Notes under the pieces: model-generated | What the model was told of the DNA's origin: nothing | Seen by the model: only the letters and a program-made list of their open reading frames with translations | Databases searched by the model: none | Origin: Chitinophaga japonensis | GTDB lineage: Bacteria > Bacteroidota > Bacteroidia > Chitinophagales > Chitinophagaceae | Assembly (NCBI RefSeq): GCF_007830125.1 | Contig: NZ_VLLG01000003.1 | Coordinates: forward strand, 1,505,115-1,569,114 | Direction of reading: 5' to 3' | DNA length: 64,000 nucleotides | Position numbers and translations under genes: made by a program | In this document: positions 44,985 to 54,383 of the stretch, one piece after another | Layout: each line of letters starts with the position of its first letter | How positions within the stretch are numbered: position 1 is the first letter of the stretch

Positions 44985-46409
44985 ATGCCGCAACAATCGA
45001 TGACTACGAACAAAGTATCGTATATCTTTTCCCTGATCAAACAATCCCTCCGCGGTGAGGACATGGACTATACCACGGGCAGCCTTCGCAAGGCCGTATT
45101 TACCCTGGCTATTCCCATGATCCTGGAAATGTGCATGGAGTCTGTATTTGCCGTGGTGGACCTCTATTTCGTCGGCCACCTGCCGGATGCCAGCCATGCC
45201 ATACAAACGGTAGGCCTTACGGAATCCGTGATCACCATCGTATACTCCCTGGCCATTGGTATCAGTATGGCCGCAACTGCCCTGGTGGCGCGCCGTATCG
45301 GCGAAAAGAACCCGGACGCCGCCGCGCATGCCGGTGTGCAGGCCATCTGGCTGTCGTTTTTCGTAACGGCCGTTATCAGCGTGGCAGGCTACATCTTTGC
45401 AGCGGATATCCTGCGCCTGATGGGCGCTGAGGAAACGACTGTGCAAAAGGGGGTGAATTATACCCGGGTAATGATGGGCAGCAGCCTGGTGATCATGCTG
45501 CTGTTCCTGATCAACGGTATTTTCCGCGGCGCGGGCAATCCCTCTATTGCCATGAAAAGCTTGTGGCTGGCCAATATCTGCAATATCATCCTGGACCCGC
45601 TGTTCATCAGGGGCATCGGTCCGTTCCCGGAAATGGGGCTGACCGGCGCAGCAGTGGCTACGGTAACCGGCCGTGGCATAGGCGTGCTGTACCAACTGTA
45701 CCATTTATCCAAAGGCAGCGGGCAGATCAAGATCAAAGCCCGTCACCTGAAAATAGACTGGCCGGTGATCAGATCGGTGATCAAGATCGCGTCACCCGGC
45801 ACTTTCCAGTTCATCATCGCATCCTGTAGCTGGATATTCCTGGCCAAGCTGGTGGCGGAAACCGGTGGTGATTACGGTTCCGCAGGTTACCAGACCGCGG
45901 TGCGCCTGCTTATTTTCTTCATACTGCCGGCCTGGGGGCTGAGCAATGCCGCCGCTACGCTGGTGGGGCAGAACCTGGGCGCCAAACAGCCGCAGCGGGC
46001 GGAAGACTCCGTGCTGAAAACCACCAAGTACAACGTGATCTTCATGATGTGCGTAACCGTACTGTTCCTGGCAGGCGCAGAGTTCTTTATCTCCTTCTTT
46101 ACGCAGGACCCGCAGGTGAAAGCCATTGCGGCCGATGCGCTGCGCATCATGAGCGCCGGTTATGTTTTCTACGGTGTGGGCATGGTGATGATCAACGCCT
46201 TTAACGGCGCGGGTGATACCTGGACGCCTACATGGATCAACTTTATTGGTTTCTGGCTGTTCCAGATACCGCTGGCCTACCTGCTGGCCCGGTACCTGCA
46301 AATGGGGCCGCTGGGCGTGTTCATTGCCGTACCGGTGGCGGAAACGGCTATCAGCATCACGGCCTTCGTGCTTTTTAAACGGGGCAAGTGGAAGAAGGTA
46401 ATGATATAA
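44985..46409 (+). CDS. MATE family efflux transporter
   Basis: This 474-residue inner-membrane protein has 12 predicted helices in two similar halves. The first starts FTLAIPMILEMCMESVFAVVDLYFVGHL; the second starts IKIASPGTFQFIIASCSWIFLAKLV and includes YQTAVRLLIFFILPAWGLSNAAATLVGQNLGA. The NorM/DinF-like pattern is clear. MATE pumps extrude cationic compounds in exchange for sodium or protons; drug specificity is not predictable. A hydrophilic N-terminal stretch of about 35 residues precedes the first helix, and a later ATG could be the true start. The DoxX-like gene follows after 43 bp. Confidence 0.93.
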   Translation: MPQQSMTTNKVSYIFSLIKQSLRGEDMDYTTGSLRKAVFTLAIPMILEMCMESVFAVVDLYFVGHLPDASHAIQTVGLTESVITIVYSLAIGISMAATALVARRIGEKNPDAAAHAGVQAIWLSFFVTAVISVAGYIFAADILRLMGAEETTVQKGVNYTRVMMGSSLVIMLLFLINGIFRGAGNPSIAMKSLWLANICNIILDPLFIRGIGPFPEMGLTGAAVATVTGRGIGVLYQLYHLSKGSGQIKIKARHLKIDWPVIRSVIKIASPGTFQFIIASCSWIFLAKLVAETGGDYGSAGYQTAVRLLIFFILPAWGLSNAAATLVGQNLGAKQPQRAEDSVLKTTKYNVIFMMCVTVLFLAGAEFFISFFTQDPQVKAIAADALRIMSAGYVFYGVGMVMINAFNGAGDTWTPTWINFIGFWLFQIPLAYLLARYLQMGPLGVFIAVPVAETAISITAFVLFKRGKWKKVMI

Positions 46410-46452
46410 GCAATTAACTGTTAGTAAACGCCTATAAAACCTACATTGCAAC

Positions 46453-46827
46453 ATGAAGAAAGTAAAAATTATCTACTGGATCTTTACCATACTGCTGGCA
46501 GCAGGGATGGCCTTTTCCGGCATTACCAACCTTTTCCCGAGCCCGGAGGCTTTCGCCGTTTTCGAGCACCTGGGGTACCCGGACTACCTGACGTATTTGC
46601 TGGGTGCAGCCAAGGTGCTGGGCGTGATCGCCATCCTGACGCCCGGCTTCCCGCGGCTGAAGGAATGGGCCTATGCCGGTTTTGTAATTGACTTTACCGG
46701 CGCCACCTATTCCCTGATCGCGGTGGGCGATCCTCCCGCTGCCTGGGGAGTTATGATCATCCCGTTTGTACTGGTGGCGGTATCCTACATCTACTATCAC
46801 AAAAAGCGAAAGCTGGAACAGGCGTGA
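46453..46827 (+). CDS. DoxX-like membrane protein
   Basis: This 124-residue protein has four predicted transmembrane helices. Typical DoxX-like features are the first helix (IIYWIFTILLAAGMAFSGITN), the LGYPDYLTYLLGAAKVLGVIAIL segment, and a short basic C-terminus (KKRKLEQA). The family is widespread and poorly understood. Links to quinone or redox chemistry come from the distant archaeal DoxD. It lies 43 bp after the MATE gene on the same strand and ends at a strong bidirectional terminator. Confidence 0.88.
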   Translation: MKKVKIIYWIFTILLAAGMAFSGITNLFPSPEAFAVFEHLGYPDYLTYLLGAAKVLGVIAILTPGFPRLKEWAYAGFVIDFTGATYSLIAVGDPPAAWGVMIIPFVLVAVSYIYYHKKRKLEQA

Positions 46828-46840
46828 TGGGTGAATGTTA

Positions 46841-46894
46841 AATGTAAAAGTAAAATGCAGCGAACGCTATGTCGCTGCATTTTACTTTTACATT
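46841..46894. terminator. Bidirectional terminator with 23-bp perfect arms
   Basis: Arms at 46841-46863 and 46872-46894 are perfect complements with an 8-bp loop. The GC-rich core (GCAGCGA/TCGCTGC) is flanked by A-rich sequence on the left and T-rich on the right. It lies between the convergent DoxX-like and PafA-like genes and works in both directions on structure alone. The flanks share ATGTAAAAT-type repeats with the inverted repeat at 16098. Confidence 0.85.
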
Positions 46895-46923
46895 CAAGAT
46901 TTTACATTCATCATTTTACATTT

Positions 46924-48573
46924 TTATTCTGCACCGGTAACGCTCGTCACCGGTTTGCCCACACAGCCGTTCGGCATCTGTATCTGCAGCATGGCGGCAA
47001 TGGTGGGCGCAATGTCTGTCATATGCACCGTTTCATTGCTGGCGCCGTGCTTTACATGCCAGCCCATGAATACAAGCGGAATATGTATGTCGTAAGCATT
47101 CCAGTTGCCATGCGTGGTGCCCTTTGCCGCGCCCTGGTACCAGCCGGGTTCGGGAATGATCACCACGGAGCCGCAGCGTTTGGTATTATAACCGTTGATC
47201 ACCATGCTTTTGAGCGGCTCCGGCAGGGGGCTGCTGCCGATATTGTCCACATCCGCGGCAAACTGGATGCCCGGCAGGCGTTGCAGGTACTGCACCGATG
47301 CTTTTTTGATGGCATCGTAATCCAGGTTGGCGGCTTCTATTTTCGGGATATCGTAGTTCACATGATAGTTCATGCCGTTGCGTACCAGGCCCTTTACGCC
47401 GAAACGTGCGGCCAGCAGGCTGTCCAGGCCGGCCATGATCTTCCTGTCCTGCACCAGCCCGGCCGGCATTTTATGCTCCTGCATAAAACCTACGGAGTTG
47501 GCCGCTCCGTGATCCGCTGTCAGGAACACCAGGTAGTTGCCTTTACCCACGCGCTGGTCCAGGAAACGGAAAAAGTCCGCCAGGTCCCTGTCCAGGCGCA
47601 GGTAGGTATCTTCCACTTCTATGGAGTTGGGCCCGAACTTATGGCCTACATAATCCGTGGAAGCGCAGTTGATGGTCAGGAAATCCGTCGCCTTGCCCGC
47701 GCCTAGCTGGTAGCCCTTTACGGCCTCTTTTGCAAAGTTCAGCGTAAGCGTGTTGCCAAAAGGTGTTATGCGCAGGCTGCCGCGGTCTTTCTTGTATATC
47801 TCCGGCATATTGTGCGGGAATACCGGCGCTGTTTCCCCGGTGAAGGTGCCTTCCCAGTCCGCATTGTCCGCCGTGCTGTGCCGGTAGGTGCTGATGGGGT
47901 AGAGCGTTTCCCAGGGCCTGGACATGAGCTGCGCCGGCTCCCTGCGGTCATTGAAACGCTGCGCCCATTCCGGCAGCTCCTGCATGTAAAAAGTGCTGGT
48001 CACAAAGCTGCCGTTGCTGTCGTCCAGCCAGAAAGCGGCATTGGCGGCATGGCCCGCGGGCAGTATGGCCGCGCGATCCTTGAGGGATACGCCCACTACT
48101 TTAGAACGGAAGTTGCTGGCAATGCGCAGCTCGTCCGTAATGGTGGTGGCCAGCAGGTTGCGCGGCGACATTCGTCCTGCATTGGTTGTGGTGCCTACGG
48201 GCTGTACGATGGTGTCTTCCGTGCAGTACCAGCGCCGCCCGGTCAACTGGTCGGTCCAGTCATTGCCGGTAATACCATGGATGGCCGGTACGGAGCCGGT
48301 ATACACCGTGCTGTGGCCCACGGCGGTAAAGGAGGGCAGGTGGCTGATATAGGTGTTCTCGCAGGAGAAGCCCTCTTTCAGCATCCGCTTAAAGCCGCCT
48401 GCTTCATACCGGTCGTAATAGCGGTATAAATAATCCCAGCGCATCTGGTCCACTACAATGCCCACTACCAGTTTGGGCTGCTCCTTTTCCTGCGCTGCCG
48501 CCGGCATGCATTGCAGTAATGCAAAGGCGCCGCCCAGCAGCACAACGGAAAATGTCTTCATGATTCCCTTCAT
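46924..48573 (-). CDS. pafA: PafA-like alkaline phosphatase
   Basis: This 549-residue secreted protein has a signal peptide (to about residue 27, PAAAQ). The alkaline phosphatase superfamily shows VVGIVVDQMRWDYL with Asp42 and the nucleophile threonine in LPSFTAVGHSTVYTGSVP (Thr83), followed by IHGITGNDW and later LTADHGA. This is the arrangement of the Bacteroidota PafA enzymes, which use a threonine instead of serine. They release phosphate from phosphomonoesters in the periplasm, also when phosphate is plentiful. It is the last gene of the minus-strand set with SusC/D, the glycerophosphodiesterase and the glp genes, where it could strip phosphate from glycerol 3-phosphate. ATG 48561 is an alternative start. 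Confidence 0.85.
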   Translation of the reverse strand: MKGIMKTFSVVLLGGAFALLQCMPAAAQEKEQPKLVVGIVVDQMRWDYLYRYYDRYEAGGFKRMLKEGFSCENTYISHLPSFTAVGHSTVYTGSVPAIHGITGNDWTDQLTGRRWYCTEDTIVQPVGTTTNAGRMSPRNLLATTITDELRIASNFRSKVVGVSLKDRAAILPAGHAANAAFWLDDSNGSFVTSTFYMQELPEWAQRFNDRREPAQLMSRPWETLYPISTYRHSTADNADWEGTFTGETAPVFPHNMPEIYKKDRGSLRITPFGNTLTLNFAKEAVKGYQLGAGKATDFLTINCASTDYVGHKFGPNSIEVEDTYLRLDRDLADFFRFLDQRVGKGNYLVFLTADHGAANSVGFMQEHKMPAGLVQDRKIMAGLDSLLAARFGVKGLVRNGMNYHVNYDIPKIEAANLDYDAIKKASVQYLQRLPGIQFAADVDNIGSSPLPEPLKSMVINGYNTKRCGSVVIIPEPGWYQGAAKGTTHGNWNAYDIHIPLVFMGWHVKHGASNETVHMTDIAPTIAAMLQIQMPNGCVGKPVTSVTGAE

Positions 48574-48630
48574 AGTTAAATAATTGTGATGACGTAACAG
48601 GCTGGTAAATTAATTATTCATTATTAATTA

Positions 48631-50226
48631 TTAATAATTCGGGTTCTGCGTCAGTTCCGGGTTCAGGTCCCTTTCCACCAGCGGGATGGGCCACCAGTAA
48701 TCCCTTTGCGGGTTGAAAGAACGTTTCTCCAGGAATTTGCCGCTCCAGGTATATACGTTGGCGTTCAGCACGGTTTCGGCTGTTTTCCAGCGGCGGATGT
48801 CATTATAGTACATGCCTTCGCCGGCCAGCTCTATACGCCTTTCATGGCGGATCTCTGCGCGTAGCTGGTCCTTGCTGAGCCCTGCCGGCAGGTGCGGCAT
48901 ATCGATGCGGTCGCGGAGGGCGTTCAGCGCTGCATAAACGGTGGCGTCCGGGCCGGCTGCTTCATTCTGCGCTTCGGCATACATCAGCAGGATATCGGCA
49001 TAGCGCAGCACAATGAAATTGGTCTCGGACTGCCCGGTTTTCAGGTCGGACAGGTTGGACGGCGGCGCCGCGCTGTCGTAGATGCTGTATTTCTTCATTC
49101 CGAAACCGGTTACGGCAAAACGGGTGGAGTCAATCGTTTTACCCCGGTACATATCACCGGGATAGGTAAAGGTGGCGTATAAACGCGGATCGCGGTCCTG
49201 GTACGGGTTGGCCGGGTCGTAACCGGAAGCTGGGTCGGATGTGGGCAGCCCGTTCTTCATGTAATAGGCCTGCGCCAGGTCCAGCAAAGGCGCATTGGTG
49301 TTGTACTGGGTGCAGATGAGATCGAAGGAGCTGCCCTGGTTGGGGAAGATGTACTGCACATCAAAGATCACCTCCTTGTTGTTCTCGTTGGCCGGCAGGA
49401 ACAGGGCGCGGTAATCGTCAAACAGGCCGTAGGTGCCCAGGTCCATCACGGCTTTGGCCGCAGTAGCGGCCGCCTGCCATTTGGATACGTCGTTGGCGGT
49501 GTTCAGCAGGGGGCTGGCCTCGTACAGCAGCACCCTCGCCTTCAGGGCCATGGCAGCGCCTTTGGTGGCACGGCCTTTATTAGCGCCGCTATAAGAGGGC
49601 GGTAATACGGCTGCTGCTTCGTCCAGGTCCTGCAGCACCTGCTGCACTACTTCCGCACGGGGGGTACGGGGCAGGTCCGCCTGTTCATCCAGGTTCGGCG
49701 GGTCCAGTATCAGCGGCACATCGCCGTAATAGTTCTGCAGCGTGAAGTAGTAGAGCGCGCGCAGGAATTTGGCTTCCGCTTTCATCCGCGTTTTCAGGTC
49801 TTCGTCCATATCCGGCACTTCGTCCACTTTGGCCAGGAAGGTGTTGCAGCGGCCTATCCCGGAGTAGCAGTCGCCGAAGCGGTAGGGGATGATGCCGTCA
49901 TTGCTGGCTTGCTGCTGCCCGGTGGCAACCAGGTTGAATGACATGCCGCCGCTGTAGTTGATCGCGTTGGGCGACAGCGTTTCTTCCCACAAAGCCGTTG
50001 TATTGGCGGAGCCGGGGCCGTTGTCCTGGCCGCCGTACAGGCCGTCGTAACGGAGTACGGCATAGCAGCCTACCAGCCCGGCATTGGCCGCTTCCGGGGT
50101 GCTCCAGAAAGTGGCCTCGGTATACCGGTCGTGCGGGGAAGTATCCAGCAGGCTTTTGTTACAGCCTGCAGCCAGGAAACCCGCGCAGGCGATCAGCAGA
50201 TATATTTGCTTCTTCATCGTCATCAT
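48631..50226 (-). CDS. SusD/RagB family surface lipoprotein
   Basis: This 531-residue protein has a lipobox (FLAAGC, Cys22), then NKSLLDTSPHDRYTEATFW. The SusD scaffold appears in AEAKFLRALYYFTLQNYYGDVPL, TKGAAMALKARVLLYEASPL, LRYADILLMYAEAQNEAAG, IRHERRIELAGEGMYYNDIRRW and YWWPIPLVE. It is 12 bp after the susC gene and 57 bp before the phosphatase gene. Normally SusD proteins bind glycans; here the phosphodiesterase, phosphatase and glycerol genes suggest a phosphoglycerol-containing ligand. An alternative ATG at 50217 would begin MKKQIYL. Confidence 0.94.
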   Translation of the reverse strand: MMTMKKQIYLLIACAGFLAAGCNKSLLDTSPHDRYTEATFWSTPEAANAGLVGCYAVLRYDGLYGGQDNGPGSANTTALWEETLSPNAINYSGGMSFNLVATGQQQASNDGIIPYRFGDCYSGIGRCNTFLAKVDEVPDMDEDLKTRMKAEAKFLRALYYFTLQNYYGDVPLILDPPNLDEQADLPRTPRAEVVQQVLQDLDEAAAVLPPSYSGANKGRATKGAAMALKARVLLYEASPLLNTANDVSKWQAAATAAKAVMDLGTYGLFDDYRALFLPANENNKEVIFDVQYIFPNQGSSFDLICTQYNTNAPLLDLAQAYYMKNGLPTSDPASGYDPANPYQDRDPRLYATFTYPGDMYRGKTIDSTRFAVTGFGMKKYSIYDSAAPPSNLSDLKTGQSETNFIVLRYADILLMYAEAQNEAAGPDATVYAALNALRDRIDMPHLPAGLSKDQLRAEIRHERRIELAGEGMYYNDIRRWKTAETVLNANVYTWSGKFLEKRSFNPQRDYWWPIPLVERDLNPELTQNPNY

Positions 50227-50238
50227 GTTTTACTTGGT

Positions 50239-53200
50239 TTAGAAAGTAACGTTCAGGCCACCGTTAAATGTTTTCAGCATCGGGTAGCGGTACACTGTTG
50301 TCTGGTCCAGGATGGCTTCCGGGTCAAAGTCCTTGTACTTGGAGAAGGTGAGCAGGTTCTGCGCGTTCACAAATACGGAGAGCTTGCTGATCTTCACTTT
50401 GGACAGCCAGTTGTCCGGCAGGGCGTAGCCCAGTTGTATGTTCTTCATACGCAGGTAGGAATTATCCCTGATCCAGAAAGTGGAGCGCTGGAAGTTGTCA
50501 ATAGCACCGGTGCTGGTAGTAAGGATGGGCAGCCGGGCGTCGCGGTTTTCAGGCGTCCAGGCATCGGTAGCCCATTCCCAGGTGGCGTTGGCCCCGTTGT
50601 TGAAAGGATAGGCCAGGTTGGCGGTGGGCAGCACTTTAACGCCGGTAATGCCCTGGAAGGCGGCGTTCAGCGAAATGCCTTTCCAGCCCAGGTTCAGCCC
50701 GAACCCGTAGGTCACTTTCGGGAACATGGAAGATGCGTTTACCACTACGCGGTCGTCGCCATTGATGATGCCGTCGTTATTCTGGTCCCTGAACTTGATG
50801 TATCCCGGTTTGGTGTTGGCGCTTTGTTTGGCGTGGCGGGCTACTTCGTCCTCTGTCTGGAAAATGCCTTCTGCTTCCAGCACATAGAAGGACTCCATGG
50901 GCAGGCCGGCTTTGGTAATGGTGCCGCTGCCGTAAATGATCTCGCCCTGCAGGTCTACCACCTCGTTCTTGTTGTAGGACACGTTGCCGTTAAAGGAGTA
51001 ATCCAACTGGCCGATATTGTTCCGGTACTGCAAGGTCACTTCCAGGCCGGTATTGTCTACTGTGCCTACATTCCTTTTCGGGCCGCCCAGGTTACCTACC
51101 TGCGCGGCAATATTTACCGGGCGCAGGATGTCGGTAGTACGTCTTTTATAGGCATCCACGGTAAAGGCCATGCGGTTCTCCCAGAAGTTTACATCCACAC
51201 CGGCATTATAGGTAGTGGTGGTTTCCCAGTGAATGGTAGGATCGGCATAATCCAGTACCGCCGCGCCGGAATTAAGCGTGCCGCCAAAGCTGTAGTCCTG
51301 GCCCAGTCTTACAGTAGGGTCGTAGCTGTAAAGCGCTACGGCCTGGTTCCCCATTCGCCCTGCGGATACGCGCAGCTTCAGGAGGTTGAAGAAGTTGGAC
51401 TGGAAAAAGTTTTCCTTGTCCACACGCCAGCCGGCGGACGCGGCCGGGAAGAAACCCCAGCGTTTTTCCGGGGCAAAACGGGAGGAACCGTCGGAACGGA
51501 AGGAGAGCTCCAGCAGGTATTTGCCGTCATAGTCATAGTTCAAACGGCCGAAATAGGATTCCAGCACATCGCGGGTATAGTTGCCGCTGGTGGCATTCCA
51601 TACCGTACCGGCATCAAAGGCGTCCAGCGTACCATCCAGGTAGCCGTACATGCTGGTGGCCCAGTTGTCCTCGTCAAAATTATCGTAGCTGGCGCCCAGC
51701 ATTACGGACAGGTTGTGCATCCGCGCAAACTGGTGCTGCCAGTTCAGGGTATTGTAGAAGTGGATGTTCATGTTGTTCCAGTCTTCTTTCGTGGACCTTG
51801 GCGCCGTGGCCGGGCTGTTCCAGTTAATGGCCGCCCCGGTTTTCGGGTTGAAGGTCTGCATGCGCGGGGTGAAGCCGCTCAGCAGCCCGTCGTATTTATC
51901 CACGCCGAACTTGATGTTGTAGGTAATGTCAAAGGGTAGCTTGTATTCCGCAAACACGGTAGCCAGGAAACGCTGCACCACTTTCTTGTACAGGCCGTTG
52001 TATGCGATCATGCGCGGGTTCTCCCAGTTGTTGCGGCCCAGGGTGCGGAGCCAGGAATTACCATAGCGGCCATCCTGCAGGGTATCCGTCAGGATGGGCA
52101 GGGCCCTGGAAAGATATTGCCAGACGTTAGTATAGAAGGGCTCCGTATAGTCGCGGTAGTAACCGTCCAGTGTTACGCCTACTTTCAGTCTTTCATTCAC
52201 GTTCATGCTGGCGTTCAGACCCAGGGAATATTTATTCTCGTGGTTGCCGGGGCCAAAAAGCACGCCGTCCCTGTTCAGGTAGCCTATTGAAAGGCGGTAC
52301 TGGTATTTATCCGTGCTGCCGGATACGCTCAGGTCGTGCTTTTTAATAACGCCGTTCTTCAGCGCTATGTCGTACCAGTTGTTGGCAGGGTAGGTGAAAG
52401 GGTCGGTGGCCATGCCCTGCTGGTATTCTGCAATGTCGTCTTCCGCATATTCGGGCGCTTTCCCTTCGTTGATGTTCGCCTGGTTCTTCAGCCGCATATA
52501 AGCGATCGGGTCGTCTATAATATCCGGCAGGTACGTGGGTTTTTGTATACCATAATAATAGCTGTAATTAACGCGGGAGGTGCCGCGGCCTTTTTTGGTG
52601 GTGACCAGCAATACGCCATTGGCTGCACGGGAACCGTAGATGGCGGCCGCTGCATCTTTCAGCACGGTTACACTTTCAATGTCGTTCGGGTTCAGCTCGT
52701 CCATGGAGTACTCGATACCATCTACCAGCACCAGCGGGTTGCTGTTGTTCATGGTGCCTACGCCGCGTATGCGGATGGTGCTCCTGTCCACGCCGGGCTG
52801 GCTGTTGCTCAGGTTGGCAAACACGCCGGGCACACCCTGCAGGGCGTTACTGATGTTAGTGAGCGGCTGGCCCTGCTTATCCACCATGTCTACGGTAGTG
52901 ATAGCGCCGGTGAGCGTGGCTTTCTTTTGTGTGCCATAGCCTACTACCACTACGTCGTTCAGCTTCTGCACATCTTCTTCCATCGTCACATTCAGCGTTG
53001 TGTTACCGGATACTTTTATTTCTTTGGGCAGGTACCCTACAAAGGTGAATTTGAGGGTGGCGCCGGCAGGTGCGCTCAGCTTAAAATTACCGTTCACATC
53101 GGTGGCGGCGCCCCTTGAAGTGCCTTCTATCAGTACGTTTACGCCTATCAGCGGCATGCCGCCGGGGGCTGTAACTTTCCCGGTAAGGGGCAGATCCTGC

Positions 53201-53289
53201 GCCTGCAGGGTGCTTACAGTGAGCAGAAAGATTCCCAGCATCAGCGCCTTTAACAGGCCCGATGTACGGGATCGTGGTAACAGTTTCAT
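50239..53289 (-). CDS. SusC/RagA TonB-dependent transporter
   Basis: This 1016-residue protein has a signal peptide (1-30, ending TVSTLQAQ), a carboxypeptidase-like domain (LTGKVTAPGGMPLIGVNVLI) and the canonical DVVVVGYGTQKKATLTGA stretch. The plug shows IRIRGVGTMNNSNPLVLVDG and DAAAAIYGSRAANGVLLVTT, and the barrel ends FNGGLNVTF. There is no STN domain, and no hybrid regulator or sigma/FecR pair is next to it, so control is probably through the divergent DeoR-type regulator or a promoter in the 74-bp gap after the glycerophosphodiesterase gene. It should import the ligand bound by the SusD protein encoded next. Confidence 0.95.
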   Translation of the reverse strand: MKLLPRSRTSGLLKALMLGIFLLTVSTLQAQDLPLTGKVTAPGGMPLIGVNVLIEGTSRGAATDVNGNFKLSAPAGATLKFTFVGYLPKEIKVSGNTTLNVTMEEDVQKLNDVVVVGYGTQKKATLTGAITTVDMVDKQGQPLTNISNALQGVPGVFANLSNSQPGVDRSTIRIRGVGTMNNSNPLVLVDGIEYSMDELNPNDIESVTVLKDAAAAIYGSRAANGVLLVTTKKGRGTSRVNYSYYYGIQKPTYLPDIIDDPIAYMRLKNQANINEGKAPEYAEDDIAEYQQGMATDPFTYPANNWYDIALKNGVIKKHDLSVSGSTDKYQYRLSIGYLNRDGVLFGPGNHENKYSLGLNASMNVNERLKVGVTLDGYYRDYTEPFYTNVWQYLSRALPILTDTLQDGRYGNSWLRTLGRNNWENPRMIAYNGLYKKVVQRFLATVFAEYKLPFDITYNIKFGVDKYDGLLSGFTPRMQTFNPKTGAAINWNSPATAPRSTKEDWNNMNIHFYNTLNWQHQFARMHNLSVMLGASYDNFDEDNWATSMYGYLDGTLDAFDAGTVWNATSGNYTRDVLESYFGRLNYDYDGKYLLELSFRSDGSSRFAPEKRWGFFPAASAGWRVDKENFFQSNFFNLLKLRVSAGRMGNQAVALYSYDPTVRLGQDYSFGGTLNSGAAVLDYADPTIHWETTTTYNAGVDVNFWENRMAFTVDAYKRRTTDILRPVNIAAQVGNLGGPKRNVGTVDNTGLEVTLQYRNNIGQLDYSFNGNVSYNKNEVVDLQGEIIYGSGTITKAGLPMESFYVLEAEGIFQTEDEVARHAKQSANTKPGYIKFRDQNNDGIINGDDRVVVNASSMFPKVTYGFGLNLGWKGISLNAAFQGITGVKVLPTANLAYPFNNGANATWEWATDAWTPENRDARLPILTTSTGAIDNFQRSTFWIRDNSYLRMKNIQLGYALPDNWLSKVKISKLSVFVNAQNLLTFSKYKDFDPEAILDQTTVYRYPMLKTFNGGLNVTF

Positions 53290-53343
53290 AAACGTTTGTT
53301 TTTTGCAGTTTGTGTTTTGGTTGATCGCTTGTTCGTTACTTCT

Positions 53344-53385
53344 TGTCTCCTACTTCCTACTTCCTATTTCCTGCTTCGTACTTCC
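53344..53385. repeat. Heptamer repeats (TACTTCC type) at the glycerophosphodiesterase 3' end
   Basis: TACTTCC (53351-53357), TACTTCC (53358-53364), TATTTCC, TGCTTCG and TACTTCC (53379-53385) are arranged head to tail. The array crosses the gene end and supplies its last residues (VRSRK) and stop codon. Such pyrimidine-rich heptamer runs are unstable simple repeats. Confidence 0.85.
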
Positions 53386-54311
53386 TCCAGCCTGTCCGGG
53401 TAGTCGGTAATGATGCCGTCTACGCCCATTGCCTGCAGCTTTTCCATTTCGCTTGTTTCCTGTACTGTCCAGGGGACTATTTTGATTTGCCTTTCATGAC
53501 ATTTGCTGATCAGCTCCGGTGTTACCAACTGGTACTGCGGATTGTAGAAGAAGGGCGTAAAGCCCAGTTGCTCCAGGTGCTGCTCAAAAGTGGTGTTTTT
53601 GTCCCCGGTAAGAAAGCCCAGTTTAATATGCGGGTGTGTGCGGTGCAGCACCTGCAGGGGCCGCATGTCAAAGGACTGTATCAGCAGCCGGTCGCCCAGC
53701 GGCTGCAGTTCTTTTACGCCCATGAGTATGCGCATGTATTCTTCCGGCGCGGGTTGCTGTTCTCCATCTGTTTTAGCGGATGACTTGATCTCCAGCAGGT
53801 AATAGGCGGGCGGCAGGCCGTGTGCCGCCGTATAGGCTTCCACGGAGTCTACCAGCTCGGACAGCAGCGGCGCGTAAGTACGTACCTGTTGCTGCTCCGG
53901 GTAAGCAGGATAAGCTTTTTCACCGATGATGAACCGGCGGATGCTGTCGTAGTTCATTTGGTACAGCGTATATTTTGACCGCTCTTCTTCCGGTATATCG
54001 CTGCCATCGGGCATCGTGGTATAGGACGGCGTCAGGGAGGCATCGTGGTATACCACCACCTGGCTGTCTTTCGTGATGTGCACGTCAAATTCAATGGTGT
54101 TGGCGCCTGCTTCCAGGCCCTTTGTCATGGCGGGTATCGTGTTTTCCGGCATCAGGCCGCGGGTGCCCCGGTGGCCTACTTCAAAAAATCCGGGCAATGC
54201 GGTATCGGCCTCCGTCCCGGCGGAGGGCTGCGCGTTGTTGCAGGCAGTAAAAAAGCTGCTGCCTACGCCGATGGCACATGCCAGCAGCGCAATGCTTGTA
54301 AGATGTTTCAT
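53364..54311 (-). CDS. Lipoprotein glycerophosphodiester phosphodiesterase
   Basis: This 315-residue lipoprotein (lipobox FFTAC, Cys24) has a complete GDPD domain. GHRGTRGLMPENT gives His47, Arg48 and Glu56; TIEFDVHITKDSQVVVYHD gives Glu74, Asp76 and His89; the fold ends with IKIVPWTVQETSEMEKLQAMGVDGIITDYP. The family cleaves glycerophosphodiesters such as glycerophosphocholine or glycerophosphoethanolamine into glycerol 3-phosphate and an alcohol. As a lipoprotein it acts outside the cytoplasm. It sits between glpF (72 bp) and susC (74 bp) on one strand, and the C-terminus falls within the heptamer repeats. Confidence 0.93.
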   Translation of the reverse strand: MKHLTSIALLACAIGVGSSFFTACNNAQPSAGTEADTALPGFFEVGHRGTRGLMPENTIPAMTKGLEAGANTIEFDVHITKDSQVVVYHDASLTPSYTTMPDGSDIPEEERSKYTLYQMNYDSIRRFIIGEKAYPAYPEQQQVRTYAPLLSELVDSVEAYTAAHGLPPAYYLLEIKSSAKTDGEQQPAPEEYMRILMGVKELQPLGDRLLIQSFDMRPLQVLHRTHPHIKLGFLTGDKNTTFEQHLEQLGFTPFFYNPQYQLVTPELISKCHERQIKIVPWTVQETSEMEKLQAMGVDGIITDYPDRLEEVRSRK

Positions 54312-54383
54312 TCGTTAATGTTTTGTCTTCGTTGACTATTAAATGCTACAGTATCCCCCAACTAATGTTAAGTATTCATTAAG

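Noticed and set aside
48600..48640. AT-rich palindrome AATTATTAATAATT at the susD end
   Set aside because: It is low-complexity A/T sequence overlapping a stop codon, without a supporting pattern.
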